From Paenibacillus polysaccharolyticus (lineage in GTDB: Bacteria > Bacillota > Bacilli > Paenibacillales > Paenibacillaceae): 64,000 bases of DNA. The notes under the pieces were generated by a model, which was not told the DNA's origin, searched no databases, and saw nothing but the letters and a program-made list of their open reading frames with translations. The position numbers and the translations under genes are program-made. The DNA lies in assembly GCF_900102085.1 (NCBI RefSeq), contig NZ_FMVM01000014.1, positions 62,001-126,000 on the forward strand, read 5' to 3'. This document shows positions 17,929 to 28,107 of the stretch, one piece after another; within the stretch, counting starts at the first letter, position 1, and each line of letters opens with the position of its first letter.

Positions 17929-19746
17929 TTAATCCCACTCAAAAGCTCCAGTATACAATTGATAATACGTACCTTTCGCTGCTAACAGCTGTTCATGGTC
18001 GCCACGTTCCTTGATCTTACCATGCTCCAGCACCATAATGGCATCGGAATTCCGCACGGTAGACAAACGGTGGGCAATGACAAATACCGTTCTGCCCTGC
18101 ATCAGATTATCCATCCCCTTCTGAACCAGCGCTTCGGTACGTGTATCGATAGATGAAGTGGCTTCATCCAGAATCATGACCGGCGGACTCGCAATCGCTG
18201 CTCTGGCAATCGCTAGCAACTGGCTCTGTCCCTGTGACAGTCCATTGCCGTTACCATCCAGCCGGGTCTCATACCCGTCAGGCAGACGTTCAATAAAACT
18301 CGCCGCATACGACAGCTTCGCCGCCTGAATGACCTCATCGTCACTGGCCTCCAGCCTTCCGTAGCGAATATTCTCAGCGACCGTACCCGAGAACAGATGG
18401 GTATCCTGCAGTACAATTCCCAAGGAACGCCGCAAATCTGCTTTGCGAATACGCTGAATGTTGATGCCATCATAGATGATCTCACCTTCAGTTATATCGT
18501 AGAAACGATTGAGCAGGTTGGCTACAGTAGTCTTGCCTGCACCCGTTGCACCCACGAACGCAAGCTTCTGTCCAGGCTTGGCATATAACGTAATATTCTG
18601 GAGCACTTGTTTCTTTCCGTCATACGTAAAACTGACATCCTTAAACTCCACTTTGCCTTTCAGAACAACGCTTGTTCCGTCCTCCAGTTTCCAGACCCAT
18701 CCGGCCTGATCCTTGTTTTTCTCCAAGGTCACACGGCCTTCATCTGCTTCAAGCTGTTCATCCATCATGTTAAATATCCGCTGAGCCCCTGCAACAGCTA
18801 CGACAAACATGCTGACCTGCGAGGAGATTTCGGCAATCGGCATTGTGAAATTACGGGATAAACTCAAAAAAGCTGCAATAATCCCCAGACTCAGACCGGC
18901 GTTCCAGCCCGATATGGACATAGCTCCGCCCGCAATAGCCACAAGCACGTAGATTAATGTCGACAGATTCTCATTGATTGGCATGAGAATATTCGAATAT
19001 TTGTTAGCTGTCGCCGAGTCGTCAAACAATTTATCATTCAGATGAGCGAATTGTTCCATCGCTTTTTGCTCGCGACCAAACACTTGCACTACCTTTTGCC
19101 CATGAATGATCTCCTCGATATATCCATCCACAACCCCGATAGACTCCTGTTGCTGAAAAAAATGCTCGGTTGCCTTGGTACCGACGGTTTTGGTAACCCA
19201 AAGCATCGCGAGTGCACCTAGCACAACCACGATCGTTAAAGGCACATCAAGAAACAACATCGTACCGAGAACGACCACCACTGTCACGGCAGTGGACAAC
19301 AGCTGGGGCAATCCATCCGTCAGCATCATGTTCAGCGTATCCACATCGTTCGTGTAATGACTCATAATATCTCCGTGGGCTTTACGGTCAAAATATTTAA
19401 TCGGCAACTTCTGCATGTGATCGAATAAGCGGTCACGAATCCTCTTCATAATCTGCTGTGAGACGGTAATCATCAGCCGTTTCGAGACAAATGTACTGAT
19501 GACTCCAGCAGCATAGATCACAGCCAGAATGATTAAAGCCTGTAACAAGGCATCAAATACTGGATTTTGATTTCCAAGTAGCGGCGTAATAAAGTCGTCG
19601 ATCAGCAATCGCAGAAAGGCCGCTGAAGCAACAGAGACGGCAGAACTCACCAGCACCAGGATCAGCGCTAATGTCGTTCTGAATTTGTAATATTTAAAGT
19701 AGGTTAGCAGACGTTTTATCGTCCGGCCATATTGAATGTTATCCAT
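17929..19746 (-). CDS. ABC exporter half-transporter, canonical Walker B subunit (YfiC-like)
   Basis: A 605-residue fused permease/ATPase. The first ~330 residues hold six membrane helices; the ATPase follows with Walker A GATGAGKTT, signature LSQGQ, Walker B MILDEATSS and switch His in AHRLS. The signature is altered from LSGGQ to LSQGQ while the catalytic Glu is intact. Its partner shows the reverse defect, so together they form one working and one degenerate ATP site, as in heterodimeric drug exporters such as TM287/288. The start is the ATG at 19746, which overlaps the partner gene's stop; the frame opens at 19821. Substrate is unknown; MerR control suggests drugs or toxic lipophiles. Confidence 0.9.
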   Translation of the reverse strand: MDNIQYGRTIKRLLTYFKYYKFRTTLALILVLVSSAVSVASAAFLRLLIDDFITPLLGNQNPVFDALLQALIILAVIYAAGVISTFVSKRLMITVSQQIMKRIRDRLFDHMQKLPIKYFDRKAHGDIMSHYTNDVDTLNMMLTDGLPQLLSTAVTVVVVLGTMLFLDVPLTIVVVLGALAMLWVTKTVGTKATEHFFQQQESIGVVDGYIEEIIHGQKVVQVFGREQKAMEQFAHLNDKLFDDSATANKYSNILMPINENLSTLIYVLVAIAGGAMSISGWNAGLSLGIIAAFLSLSRNFTMPIAEISSQVSMFVVAVAGAQRIFNMMDEQLEADEGRVTLEKNKDQAGWVWKLEDGTSVVLKGKVEFKDVSFTYDGKKQVLQNITLYAKPGQKLAFVGATGAGKTTVANLLNRFYDITEGEIIYDGINIQRIRKADLRRSLGIVLQDTHLFSGTVAENIRYGRLEASDDEVIQAAKLSYAASFIERLPDGYETRLDGNGNGLSQGQSQLLAIARAAIASPPVMILDEATSSIDTRTEALVQKGMDNLMQGRTVFVIAHRLSTVRNSDAIMVLEHGKIKERGDHEQLLAAKGTYYQLYTGAFEWD

Positions 19747-21475
19747 CCAGTGCTTCACCGCCTTTCGTCTGTGTATAATAAGCCTCTTGATAAATTGTAT
19801 TTCGACCCAGCAGTTCCTCATGGGTTCCGATATCTACCATCTTGCCTTCATCCAGCACGACAATCTGATCGGCATCTTCCACAGATGCAATACGCTGGGC
19901 AATGATAATTTTGGTTATATCCGGTATGCTTTCTTTGAAAATGTTGCGAATTAATGCGTCGGTCCGTGTATCTACCGCGCTGGTAGAGTCATCCAGAATC
20001 AGAATCTTCGGTTTTTTGAGCAAAGCTCTGGCAATACACAGTCTCTGCTTCTGACCTCCCGAAACGTTCGTACCGCCTTGTGCCAAATGAGTGTCATATC
20101 CATCCGGAAACGTGGAAATAAACTCATGTGCCTGCGCTGCTTTGCACGCTTCGATCAACTCTTCATCGGTAGCATGTTCATTGCCCCAACGCAGATTCTC
20201 CTTAATCGTGCCTTCAAACAGGACGTTTTTTTGCAATACCATCGCGACCTGGCTGCGAAGCAAACTTAGATCGTACTCCTTCACATTGACACCACTGACA
20301 AGCACTTCACCCTCACTGGCATCATATAGACGTGGAATCAACTGTACCAAGGTAGATTTTGCACTGCCCGCAGCTCCAATAATACCAATCGTCTGTCCCG
20401 AAGAAATTTGCAGATTGATGCCAGACAGGGCATAATTCTCGGCTTTGCCTGAGTAACGGAAGGACACATTGCGGAATTCGATCTCCCCGTTGTGTAGCTC
20501 TGTAACGGGTGACTCCGGACTGGTAATGTCCGGCTGTTCACTTAACAGGTCATTAATCCTTCCCGCCGAAGCCCGAGCAATGGCAACCATAATGACAACA
20601 ATACCCAGCGTCATCAAACTCATCAGGATTTGCATGGAATACGCGAATACACTCGTAAGCTCCCCGGTAGTCATGTTACCGCCCACAACCAGTTTGGCTC
20701 CAATCCATGAGATCATCAGCATCACGGCATACATCACAACTTGCATCAGTGGAAGTTCATACGACAGAATGCGTTCTGCCTTAGCCATCTGTGCAAATAT
20801 TCGCTGGGATACGACCTGAAACTTGGATACCTCACGCTCTTCTCGCACATAGGATTTCACAACCCGGATACCGCGTACGTTTTCCTGCACAACTTTATTG
20901 AGATCATCGTAACTGTCAAAGGCACGCTCAAATATCGGAAAAGAATACTTCATGATAATCATCATGCCAATTGCCAGCACGGGTATAACAATCACGAACC
21001 ATGTCGCGATGGACGGGCTGATACGATACGTCATAATCGTTGCAAAAATCATCATGACCGGGCTGCGGAAGGCAATCCGGATAATCATCAGAAATGCATT
21101 TTGAACATGCGTAATATCCGTAGTCAGCCTGGTGACGATCCCTGAGGTCGAGAATTTATCCATATTGGAGTACGACAGCTGCTGCACATGACGGAACAGG
21201 TCGTAACGCAAGTTTTTGCCAAATCCCGACATTGCGATTGCAGAATGTTTACCCGCCAGCGCCCCAAAGACCAGAGACACCAGGGCAAACAACACCAGAA
21301 TCAAGCCGTACTTGGTTACCTGATTCATCTGGCCCCCCGTGATCCCCTGATCGATCAATTCAGCCATAAACAGCGGGATAATGACTTCCATGGCCACTTC
21401 ACCTAGCAAAAACAAGGGCGTCAGCCACGTATCCTTTTTATATTCGCGTACACTTTGCAGTAATTTCCTGACCAT
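19739..21475 (-). CDS. ABC exporter half-transporter, degenerate-site subunit (YfiB-like)
   Basis: A 578-residue fused permease/ATPase, first gene of the exporter operon. Six membrane helices precede an ATPase with Walker A GAAGSAKST, an intact VSGGQ signature, and Walker B LILDDSTSAVD in which the catalytic Glu is replaced by Asp. This Asp, together with the LSQGQ signature of the partner, marks the degenerate site of a heterodimer. The ATG at 21475 has GAGGAG at a 7-base distance and is preferred over upstream ATGs at 21481 and 21490. Transcribed from the MerR-type promoter at 21548-21578. Confidence 0.88.
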   Translation of the reverse strand: MVRKLLQSVREYKKDTWLTPLFLLGEVAMEVIIPLFMAELIDQGITGGQMNQVTKYGLILVLFALVSLVFGALAGKHSAIAMSGFGKNLRYDLFRHVQQLSYSNMDKFSTSGIVTRLTTDITHVQNAFLMIIRIAFRSPVMMIFATIMTYRISPSIATWFVIVIPVLAIGMMIIMKYSFPIFERAFDSYDDLNKVVQENVRGIRVVKSYVREEREVSKFQVVSQRIFAQMAKAERILSYELPLMQVVMYAVMLMISWIGAKLVVGGNMTTGELTSVFAYSMQILMSLMTLGIVVIMVAIARASAGRINDLLSEQPDITSPESPVTELHNGEIEFRNVSFRYSGKAENYALSGINLQISSGQTIGIIGAAGSAKSTLVQLIPRLYDASEGEVLVSGVNVKEYDLSLLRSQVAMVLQKNVLFEGTIKENLRWGNEHATDEELIEACKAAQAHEFISTFPDGYDTHLAQGGTNVSGGQKQRLCIARALLKKPKILILDDSTSAVDTRTDALIRNIFKESIPDITKIIIAQRIASVEDADQIVVLDEGKMVDIGTHEELLGRNTIYQEAYYTQTKGGEALDG

Positions 21476-21547
21476 AAGCATTCTCCTCATCTAAAATAAA
21501 CACCCTGATCTGCGATCTAAAGGTAGATCGGCGGTCAGAACAGCTGT

Positions 21548-21578
21548 ATTATAAACTGTATAGTAACTATACAGTCAA
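21548..21578 (-). promoter_or_regulatory. MerR-type promoter and operator with 19-bp spacer
   Basis: On the minus strand TTGACT (21573-21578) and TATAAT (21548-21553) are separated by 19 bases, too long for RNA polymerase alone. Most of the spacer is a perfect inverted repeat, ACTGTATAGT-A-ACTATACAGT (21555-21575). This is the exact architecture by which MerR-family activators untwist DNA and switch on a promoter. It drives the ABC exporter; the MerR gene starts 27 bases away on the other strand. Confidence 0.85.
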
Positions 21579-21605
21579 TCCATTATTTTCGACCTGGAGG
21601 TACTT

Positions 21606-22442
21606 ATGCATTCCAATGAAATGTTGTCCATTAGCGCTTTTTCCAAGCTGTCCGAGGTTTCGCGCAAAACCCTCATTTACTACGACCGCATTGGTCTGTT
21701 CAAGCCTGCCTATGTGGCGGATAACGGTTATCGCTATTACAGCCATAGCCAGTTTGAAACAATCGGCGTTATTCATATTTTCAAAGAGCTTGGCATGTCC
21801 CTGGAGGAAATTCAGCAACATCTCGGTGAGCGTTCTCCAGAAACGACTCTTCAACTTTTGCGCAAACAGGAGGAGAATCTACAGTTGCAGATTGCCAAAC
21901 TGACTCAGGCCAAGCAAATGATTATTCAACGTGCGGAAAATATAGAGCAATCCATGCACCTCGACACCAGCCAAATGCATGTCATCTGGCAACCTGAAAC
22001 CCCCTTGCTGCTGAGCCGCCGTATCTACTCATCCAAAAAGGAGTTCCCTGAGGAACTTTGGGAGGATTTTCGAGTACGTTTGAACAAGGAACATGCCCCG
22101 CTCGGTTATCCCGGCGGCGTTATCATTCCTAAAGCGGATCTGCTACGCAAGGATGGAGATATGATCTCCCATATGTATAGCTATATGACAACAGAGCATC
22201 ATGAACAGGCGTATATGCCGGAGGGATATTATCTTGTTTCTTATGCCAGAGCCGACTATGGAGATACCGAGAGGTTTTTTCCGCAAATCTTTGATCATAT
22301 AGAGAAGAAACAGTATGTCATTAAGGGTGATGCTTACGAGGATTACATGCAGGATGAGATTGTGCTGCAACATGCGGAGGATTATCTGGTTCGGGTTATG
22401 GTGCATATTGAGGAGCCAAATGACAAAGGAGATATAGCTTAA
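21606..22442 (+). CDS. MerR-family transcriptional activator with effector-binding domain
   Basis: A 278-residue regulator. The N-terminal winged helix carries the family phrases ISAFSKLSEVSRKTLIYYD and NGYRYYS, followed by a helical dimerisation segment (~80-115) and a C-terminal GyrI/BmrR-like effector domain (~125-270) expected to bind lipophilic cations or drugs. It is divergent from the heterodimeric exporter, and its operator with a 19-bp spacer lies in the shared promoter region. Ribosome site CTGGAGG lies upstream of the ATG. A drug-sensing role is inferred from architecture and target. Confidence 0.9.
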   Translation: MHSNEMLSISAFSKLSEVSRKTLIYYDRIGLFKPAYVADNGYRYYSHSQFETIGVIHIFKELGMSLEEIQQHLGERSPETTLQLLRKQEENLQLQIAKLTQAKQMIIQRAENIEQSMHLDTSQMHVIWQPETPLLLSRRIYSSKKEFPEELWEDFRVRLNKEHAPLGYPGGVIIPKADLLRKDGDMISHMYSYMTTEHHEQAYMPEGYYLVSYARADYGDTERFFPQIFDHIEKKQYVIKGDAYEDYMQDEIVLQHAEDYLVRVMVHIEEPNDKGDIA

Positions 22443-22479
22443 CTCACTTAACTTAACTAGGCTTAATTAAAACCAAAAA

Positions 22480-22511
22480 AGGAACAATTCGCAACCTGCC
22501 GAATTGTTCCT
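22480..22511. terminator. Bidirectional intrinsic terminator
   Basis: A 12-bp stem (22480-22491 with 22500-22511) with an 8-base loop, A run on the left. It separates the convergent merR and DUF4256 genes. Confidence 0.75.
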
Positions 22512-22567
22512 CTCTATCCCTGTTGGGACTGCCCATTTCATCTAACATAATCCAATCTATATTTCAT

Positions 22568-23146
22568 TTACACCTTTAACAAACCACGGAAACCTCTTGC
22601 GGCGTAATAGGACTCTGCCCCGTTATGGTACATAAACACGGTATCGTAACGGCGGTCGCAAAAAATAGCTCCCCCCCGCTGTCTAATATGTTCAGGTGTC
22701 ACCACCCAGCTGGATGTTTTCAGATCAAAGCTCCCCAGTTGCTGTAGTTCACGATAATGGGTCTCATCCAAAAGCTCAATGCCCATCTCGATGCACATTT
22801 GAACAGCGCTATGCTTAGGTTTGTTCTCTTTACGTGCATCCAGCGCAGCCTGATCATAACATACACTACGGCGACCCTTGGGACTCTCTGGTGAACAGTC
22901 TACAAAGATATATTCGCCTGTCTTACTGTCTAATTCCACAACATCCGGTTCGCCGCCCGTCTTCTCCATCTCGTGCAGTGACCATAGTTTGTCCGGGTTT
23001 GCTTCCAGTTTAGCCTCTACGTTAGCCCATTCCAGATCGGAATGACGACTCATATTCTTTTCAAAACGGGTCTTTAATGCCTTGAACAATTCATCACGTT
23101 GTTCCGGTGACAGATCTTTTTCATTTTCAATGGAGTTCATGGTCAT
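22568..23146 (-). CDS. DUF4256 family protein
   Basis: About 193 residues, with the conserved phrases ending in FCDRRYDTVFMYHNGAESYYAARGFRG, which I recognise as DUF4256. A central block reads GGEPDVVELD, then FVDCSPESPKGRRSVCYD. Soluble, no signal peptide. Function unknown. Three ATG codons cluster at the start (23152, 23146, 23140); the middle one has GGGGGAG at a suitable 7 bases, and the frame opens at 23173. Confidence 0.75.
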   Translation of the reverse strand: MTMNSIENEKDLSPEQRDELFKALKTRFEKNMSRHSDLEWANVEAKLEANPDKLWSLHEMEKTGGEPDVVELDSKTGEYIFVDCSPESPKGRRSVCYDQAALDARKENKPKHSAVQMCIEMGIELLDETHYRELQQLGSFDLKTSSWVVTPEHIRQRGGAIFCDRRYDTVFMYHNGAESYYAARGFRGLLKV

Positions 23147-23223
23147 CCTCATTCTCCCCCGGTTCATTAGCATATAGTGGTGCAGCGCACTTATTCTACT
23201 CGATTGTAGTGAAAACTATGATG

Positions 23224-26200
23224 TTATTCAAGTATTGTCCAACTGTCCAACGCCAGCAGACGAACCGCTTCTTGTTCATGCTGTCGGTAAGCTCTTAAGC
23301 GATTGCGGCAATCCTGATTCCATAGTAAATCCTCACCAGCGACCTTGAGCAAAGATAGTCCAATCCAGGAAGAAGCAATATCCGTCCGCGTTCTCAACAC
23401 ATCTACGATGTGGAGTAGCTGCTCCGGTTTCCAATATCCTTTCCCATCAAGCACCGTACGCTTAATCTGCCGATCGACCGATTCAAGTACATACGGATGC
23501 GCATTAACGATATCAATAACAGGGTGTAACCCTTCGACCGCCTGATCCGGCTGGCTCCAATCCATTGCAGCCAGGTGCAGACGAATCGCCGTGAGCTTCA
23601 GCGATTCATGATGCTGAAGAGTCCTGATAATGGATGCATATAATGGAGCAAGTCGCCTTCTCACCGATATAGAACCCGAGACAAGCTGATCAATTAACTC
23701 CAGCAAACGTTGACGATGCGGTAAATCCCGCTCTCTACCTGCGTTCCAGTCGTCCTGGGCCTCCACTTCAGCCAACTGCCGGATGACTTGTACGACCTTA
23801 TCATTCACTTTCCCGTCCCTGCTAACCGTGACCAAGGCAAGAATCGCGGCTTTCCAGCGCGTACCATCCTGTAGATCGATTAGTGCTTTGCCAGCACATT
23901 GTGAAATGACCTCTGCACTTACATGTCCCCAACGTGACATCGCATGAAAGGCTTCCATCGATACAATCGGGTCATCATGCCCCGCAATTTCGGTAATCCA
24001 CTGTAAATATCGCAGTCGCGTTTCCACCGGAAGGGCATCCGGTCGTTGATTCAGCAAACTGCGCGCAATGTCCCGATCCGAAGAGGACGCCATGATACTC
24101 ATCATCGCCCAGCTTCGCTCGTCGTCCAGACATTGCCTGGCCGCATGACCAATGGCAATAATGACATCCTTGTGCCGCTTCGGCTTCTCAAATTCACGGA
24201 TGAGTAAGGTCACACTTTCACTACTTTTATAAGTTCCCAGCAACCGAACCGCTTCTTTCCGCACCGTAATCTTGAGTTTTTCCCGGTCCAACAGGCTCGA
24301 AAGCATAGACGTGAGCAACACCGGGCTCACCCTGCGTGCGCACCTCGGAATGGAGTACATCGCTACTCGTGCACGATCTCCATCCAGATTATTTAACAAC
24401 ACAGGTAGGGCGTCTTCCGGTTCCTCCGTTAACGAAAAAGCATGCAGGGCAGCCTCCACGATATGTACTTCCGGATCAGTTAGTAGCTTCTCTAGCAATG
24501 GATTCGAACGATAATCCGGCATGCCCGCCAAACTCCGCATCGCATTTGCACGCTCATAGAAGTTTCGCTTGTTGTCTTGTGCCACGCGGTCAAGTAGCGA
24601 AGCCAGCACTTGTTGCTGACGAGGCAACCAGCGATAAAAGCCATGATAAGCTGGAACCAGATAGATGGTTTTCCCTGTTAAGTGCTTGCCTTTGAGGACT
24701 TTACCAGAGATAAACGGATCGAGCCACTCCTGACGCTTCCGGTGTAAATGCTCAAACACTTCATAAAATGAGATGAATGTCGGATCAAGGTCCAGCAGTT
24801 CCCTAACCCGTTTATCCCTGGTCTTGCAGGGAGCGAGCCAGTACCTGACGGCTTGAGCCGCTGACTTTTTACTCTTCACCAATTCCTCGAGCAGGTCGTG
24901 CAGTTTGGGCAGTCGATCAATCGCTTTGCCAAATGCACTAGCCATCTGTAGAACGACGTAGTCACTCTCCCGCTTGTTCGCTTCTACACCTATAGCATAG
25001 ATCTCATCAAATAAGGTTTCGAGTGCGGCCTGCGGCAGACTGTTCCACTCTCTGGAAAATAACATAAACTGCCCATCACGCATCGCCATGCGCTTGATCG
25101 CTCTAAGCGCAAATTGGAACAAGGGACGCCCAGGTTCACTTGCATGCTCCAGCAGCATGTCAAAAGCCAATTGCTCGACTCCCGTTCTGGTTCCATACGA
25201 AGTATCTCTGGCCTCAATGACACTGTCCACCAGGATCGTCAGATGTGGCACATGCTCTTCCTTAAACAACGTGACCGGACATCTCGATAGTTCTGCCATT
25301 ACCATAAAACGTACCGGGTCCTGATCGTTTTTCACTCTCGTCAGGAACCGTAACGTGTCCTCCATCCCACTACGGGACAGAGCCGTGCTTTGAATCAGCC
25401 GGGAATAAGCCATAGCACGCTCATCCGCGTTCGATACCTGAACAGCCTGCTCCAGCGTCTCTCTAACTTGTGCAATCAGACGACGTGTTGTCATTTCGAA
25501 CGTTCTGCCCCAGTCTTCCCGGACTTCTCGCAGGGTAAGCATGCGAACCGCTTCTTTGTCGCGTAACTGATGCGGCAGTACATCGAGCAGGGCCATAGGG
25601 AACATTCGATTCGTTCGCTCCTGCACCGGGTAAGCTGCATCAAATAACGCTTCACGGCTTGAAGGCGCGAGCGTATCCAGCACCTTTGCCACTTGAAAAG
25701 GTGCTTCGGCAAGCATAGTCACCAGTCCAGTCCATTGTGCAGTGGTGAAGTATCTTCTCTTTTTCAACACACCCGCCGGAACTCCGTTATTCAGCAGATA
25801 TGCCCTTGTCTCCTGCCTCGCGAGCAGTTCAAATACTTGCTCAGGGCCGGTCCGAATCAGGATACCCAGTTGATTCTTAATCACAGGATGAATCTGTTCT
25901 TTTGGACCATAAGACAATGCATATTCCAGGACTGCTGCTGGTCTCAATATACTCAGCTTCTCTACCGCCGTGCCCATCTCATACCACACACTGGACCTGT
26001 CGCTCTCCGATACTTGATTCAAGGCATTTTCTAAGTAAGCAGCGACCAGGTCCGAGTTCCGGGTTGTTATGGTTCGCCAATTATCAATTGCATATCCAAG
26101 CTGTGGCAATCGTGTGCGAACCGTTGCTTCACCACACATGGATAGCAGGAAAATAGCGTCATCTGCGCCCCAACGTTCCAATACGACCGGCAACAGCCGT

Positions 26201-26604
26201 TCTGCCCAGTCCTGTCTGGTATACTTCACAATGCTCCGCAACAGTTGCTGACGACAATGGTGCGACATCGAAACGATCTCGGTTTCAATGTCATAACCCG
26301 GATCAGTGACCACCTCTGCGAGCATCCGGGCTGCCCGGCCCCTGACCCCAGCCTTGGGATGATTTAACGCATGTATAACAGCTTGTGCATCCTTTACCGC
26401 GCCAGCTCCGGTTAACGCCAGATGTGCCTCGTACGCTGTCCCGCTGTCCAGTAGCTCAATCAGAAGCGTAGCGTAATCTTTTGCGCCCACAGCCAGATGA
26501 TGCCGTCCCAGCCGCGCAATCTCTTTCATTCGGTTCGAATAACCAAGCGAGTCCAGTTCTTCTAAAATCCGAGTTTTACTCAGTGGAATATGATTGTTCT
26601 TCAT
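23224..26604 (-). CDS. HEAT-like repeat protein (about 1126 aa)
   Basis: A very long soluble, almost wholly helical protein. Many ~35-residue helical pairs resemble HEAT or PBS-lyase repeats, for example AVIHALNHPKAGVRGRAARMLAEV near the N-terminus, VHIVEAALHAFSLTEEPEDALPVLL and DPIVSMEAFHAMSRWG. No enzymatic motif or membrane helix is visible. Such solenoids act as protein-binding scaffolds. The ATG at 26604 has GAGGGGAGAGG upstream and is preferred over 26625. It stands as a single gene between DUF4256 and a two-component system. The specific role is unknown. Confidence 0.75.
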   Translation of the reverse strand: MKNNHIPLSKTRILEELDSLGYSNRMKEIARLGRHHLAVGAKDYATLLIELLDSGTAYEAHLALTGAGAVKDAQAVIHALNHPKAGVRGRAARMLAEVVTDPGYDIETEIVSMSHHCRQQLLRSIVKYTRQDWAERLLPVVLERWGADDAIFLLSMCGEATVRTRLPQLGYAIDNWRTITTRNSDLVAAYLENALNQVSESDRSSVWYEMGTAVEKLSILRPAAVLEYALSYGPKEQIHPVIKNQLGILIRTGPEQVFELLARQETRAYLLNNGVPAGVLKKRRYFTTAQWTGLVTMLAEAPFQVAKVLDTLAPSSREALFDAAYPVQERTNRMFPMALLDVLPHQLRDKEAVRMLTLREVREDWGRTFEMTTRRLIAQVRETLEQAVQVSNADERAMAYSRLIQSTALSRSGMEDTLRFLTRVKNDQDPVRFMVMAELSRCPVTLFKEEHVPHLTILVDSVIEARDTSYGTRTGVEQLAFDMLLEHASEPGRPLFQFALRAIKRMAMRDGQFMLFSREWNSLPQAALETLFDEIYAIGVEANKRESDYVVLQMASAFGKAIDRLPKLHDLLEELVKSKKSAAQAVRYWLAPCKTRDKRVRELLDLDPTFISFYEVFEHLHRKRQEWLDPFISGKVLKGKHLTGKTIYLVPAYHGFYRWLPRQQQVLASLLDRVAQDNKRNFYERANAMRSLAGMPDYRSNPLLEKLLTDPEVHIVEAALHAFSLTEEPEDALPVLLNNLDGDRARVAMYSIPRCARRVSPVLLTSMLSSLLDREKLKITVRKEAVRLLGTYKSSESVTLLIREFEKPKRHKDVIIAIGHAARQCLDDERSWAMMSIMASSSDRDIARSLLNQRPDALPVETRLRYLQWITEIAGHDDPIVSMEAFHAMSRWGHVSAEVISQCAGKALIDLQDGTRWKAAILALVTVSRDGKVNDKVVQVIRQLAEVEAQDDWNAGRERDLPHRQRLLELIDQLVSGSISVRRRLAPLYASIIRTLQHHESLKLTAIRLHLAAMDWSQPDQAVEGLHPVIDIVNAHPYVLESVDRQIKRTVLDGKGYWKPEQLLHIVDVLRTRTDIASSWIGLSLLKVAGEDLLWNQDCRNRLRAYRQHEQEAVRLLALDSWTILE

Positions 26605-26725
26605 GAAGCCTCTCCCCTCAATCACATTGTGGCCCTTACTTTCACTTCATTTTCATTTACACTTTTTCCCCTTTTGCTACTCTCTTATATAACTCTTCCC
26701 AACACTTGGAAGTTACATCGAATAA

Positions 26726-26746
26726 GCAAAAATGTATTATTTTTGC
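26726..26746. terminator. AT-rich hairpin downstream of the sensor kinase
   Basis: GCAAAAAT pairs with ATTTTTGC around a 5-base loop, 36 bases beyond the kinase stop codon. AT-rich stem and no separate T run, so a weak terminator at best. Confidence 0.35.
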
Positions 26747-26781
26747 CTAGGGCGTGTCTTGAAACCATACGACTTCCGATC

Positions 26782-28107
26782 TCATTTACTGAGAATAACG
26801 GGCAGTTCGATCTGTAGGATAAATGTTTCCTCTTGCTCAGATATCTTCAATGTTCCGTTATGCTGTTCGATGATTTTCTGGCAACTGACGAGTCCGATCT
26901 CGTTACTGTCCTTCGTTTTGTCCACAGGTTTAATCCGGTTCCGAACGGTCATGATTAAAGTGTGTTGCTCGATAGATAAATCGATATCCACTGGATGAGA
27001 ACGATCCGCATATTTCTTTATATTCGAGAAAATATTATCAAACACACGACGGATCGCTACAAGATTCAACTCGATCAAAAAGGCCTGTTCCCCGTATTTC
27101 TGCTTCAACTCAACATCGAAATTTTCCATTAAGGCCAGTTGCTCATCCAGAAGCTGATCAAGCAACTCCCGCCCATCATAGATTTCGGATTCCACATCCA
27201 CTTCCTCTGATGCAGAAGAGACCGTGAAGTACTCAAACAGCTTATCTGATAGAATCTTGATCTGATACGCCTTCTCTCGGCTATTGTGAATATACTGGTG
27301 CAGATCCTCCTGTGTCTTGTATTTACCCAATTCAATGATGTCCATGTATCCAAGCAGAATCGTGAGCGGTGTGCGCAAATCATGAGAAATCGCCGTAATC
27401 AACTCTCGATTCGCACTTCTCACCCTCTCCTCGCTACCGAGCCGTTCCACAAAAGATTTTCGCATCTCGTCGATACTCCATGCCAGCGATGACAGCTCGT
27501 CTTTACCAGACACCGTAATCTTATAATCCAGATTGCCGCCTTCCAGTATTTTGATCTCCCGCTCAAGCTTGCCAATATAGGATATTTTCCGATTGATCAT
27601 GAGCAAGAAAGCAACAATAAACGTAATCAAAGCTGCGAATACCGTCAAAATCAAAAGCAGATTATAGTATTGATATTCATAGAAACCAACCAGATAGATC
27701 TGCACTGTTTTATCTGTAAACTGCACGGTTGTAATCGGTGTACGGGAAGGCAAGAACTGAGTTAACAGTTCTTCATTAATCGCAGAATCCGCTTGTATGT
27801 TGGACGCATATATCAATTTATCCTGTTCAAACATAAACAGCTCCAGATACCGTTCCCCGCGAATCCATTCCGAGAGCCTCTGATGATCCTGTGTGGACAA
27901 GTGCTCACTGCTCACCATGGCCTGGAATCGTTCGAGCGCATCCTGTTGCCTGTTTTCGCTAAACGTTGATTTACTGAGATAACTCTCCAGCGCTGTCTCC
28001 CCAACCACCTGTAACACGATAAAGGTACCTACCGCAATAAACAGAGAGAGAATAATGGCAAGCACCAGCTTGATCTTCAATTTTTTCCCGATGAGCACTT
28101 TATTCAA
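26782..28107 (-). CDS. Sensor histidine kinase (HAMP-HisKA-HATPase)
   Basis: A 441-residue membrane kinase. Two membrane helices (~11-35 and ~148-172) bracket an extracellular loop of ~110 residues; a HAMP linker follows, then HisKA with AISHDLRTPLT (His242) and an HATPase domain with FDNIFSNIKKYAD (N box) and a weak G box. I chose the TTG at 28107 because GGAAGGGG is 7 bases upstream and the gene then overlaps the regulator stop codon, the usual coupling; the frame opens at 28140. It should phosphorylate the OmpR-type regulator encoded just upstream. The stimulus is unknown. Confidence 0.88.
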   Translation of the reverse strand: MNKVLIGKKLKIKLVLAIILSLFIAVGTFIVLQVVGETALESYLSKSTFSENRQQDALERFQAMVSSEHLSTQDHQRLSEWIRGERYLELFMFEQDKLIYASNIQADSAINEELLTQFLPSRTPITTVQFTDKTVQIYLVGFYEYQYYNLLLILTVFAALITFIVAFLLMINRKISYIGKLEREIKILEGGNLDYKITVSGKDELSSLAWSIDEMRKSFVERLGSEERVRSANRELITAISHDLRTPLTILLGYMDIIELGKYKTQEDLHQYIHNSREKAYQIKILSDKLFEYFTVSSASEEVDVESEIYDGRELLDQLLDEQLALMENFDVELKQKYGEQAFLIELNLVAIRRVFDNIFSNIKKYADRSHPVDIDLSIEQHTLIMTVRNRIKPVDKTKDSNEIGLVSCQKIIEQHNGTLKISEQEETFILQIELPVILSK

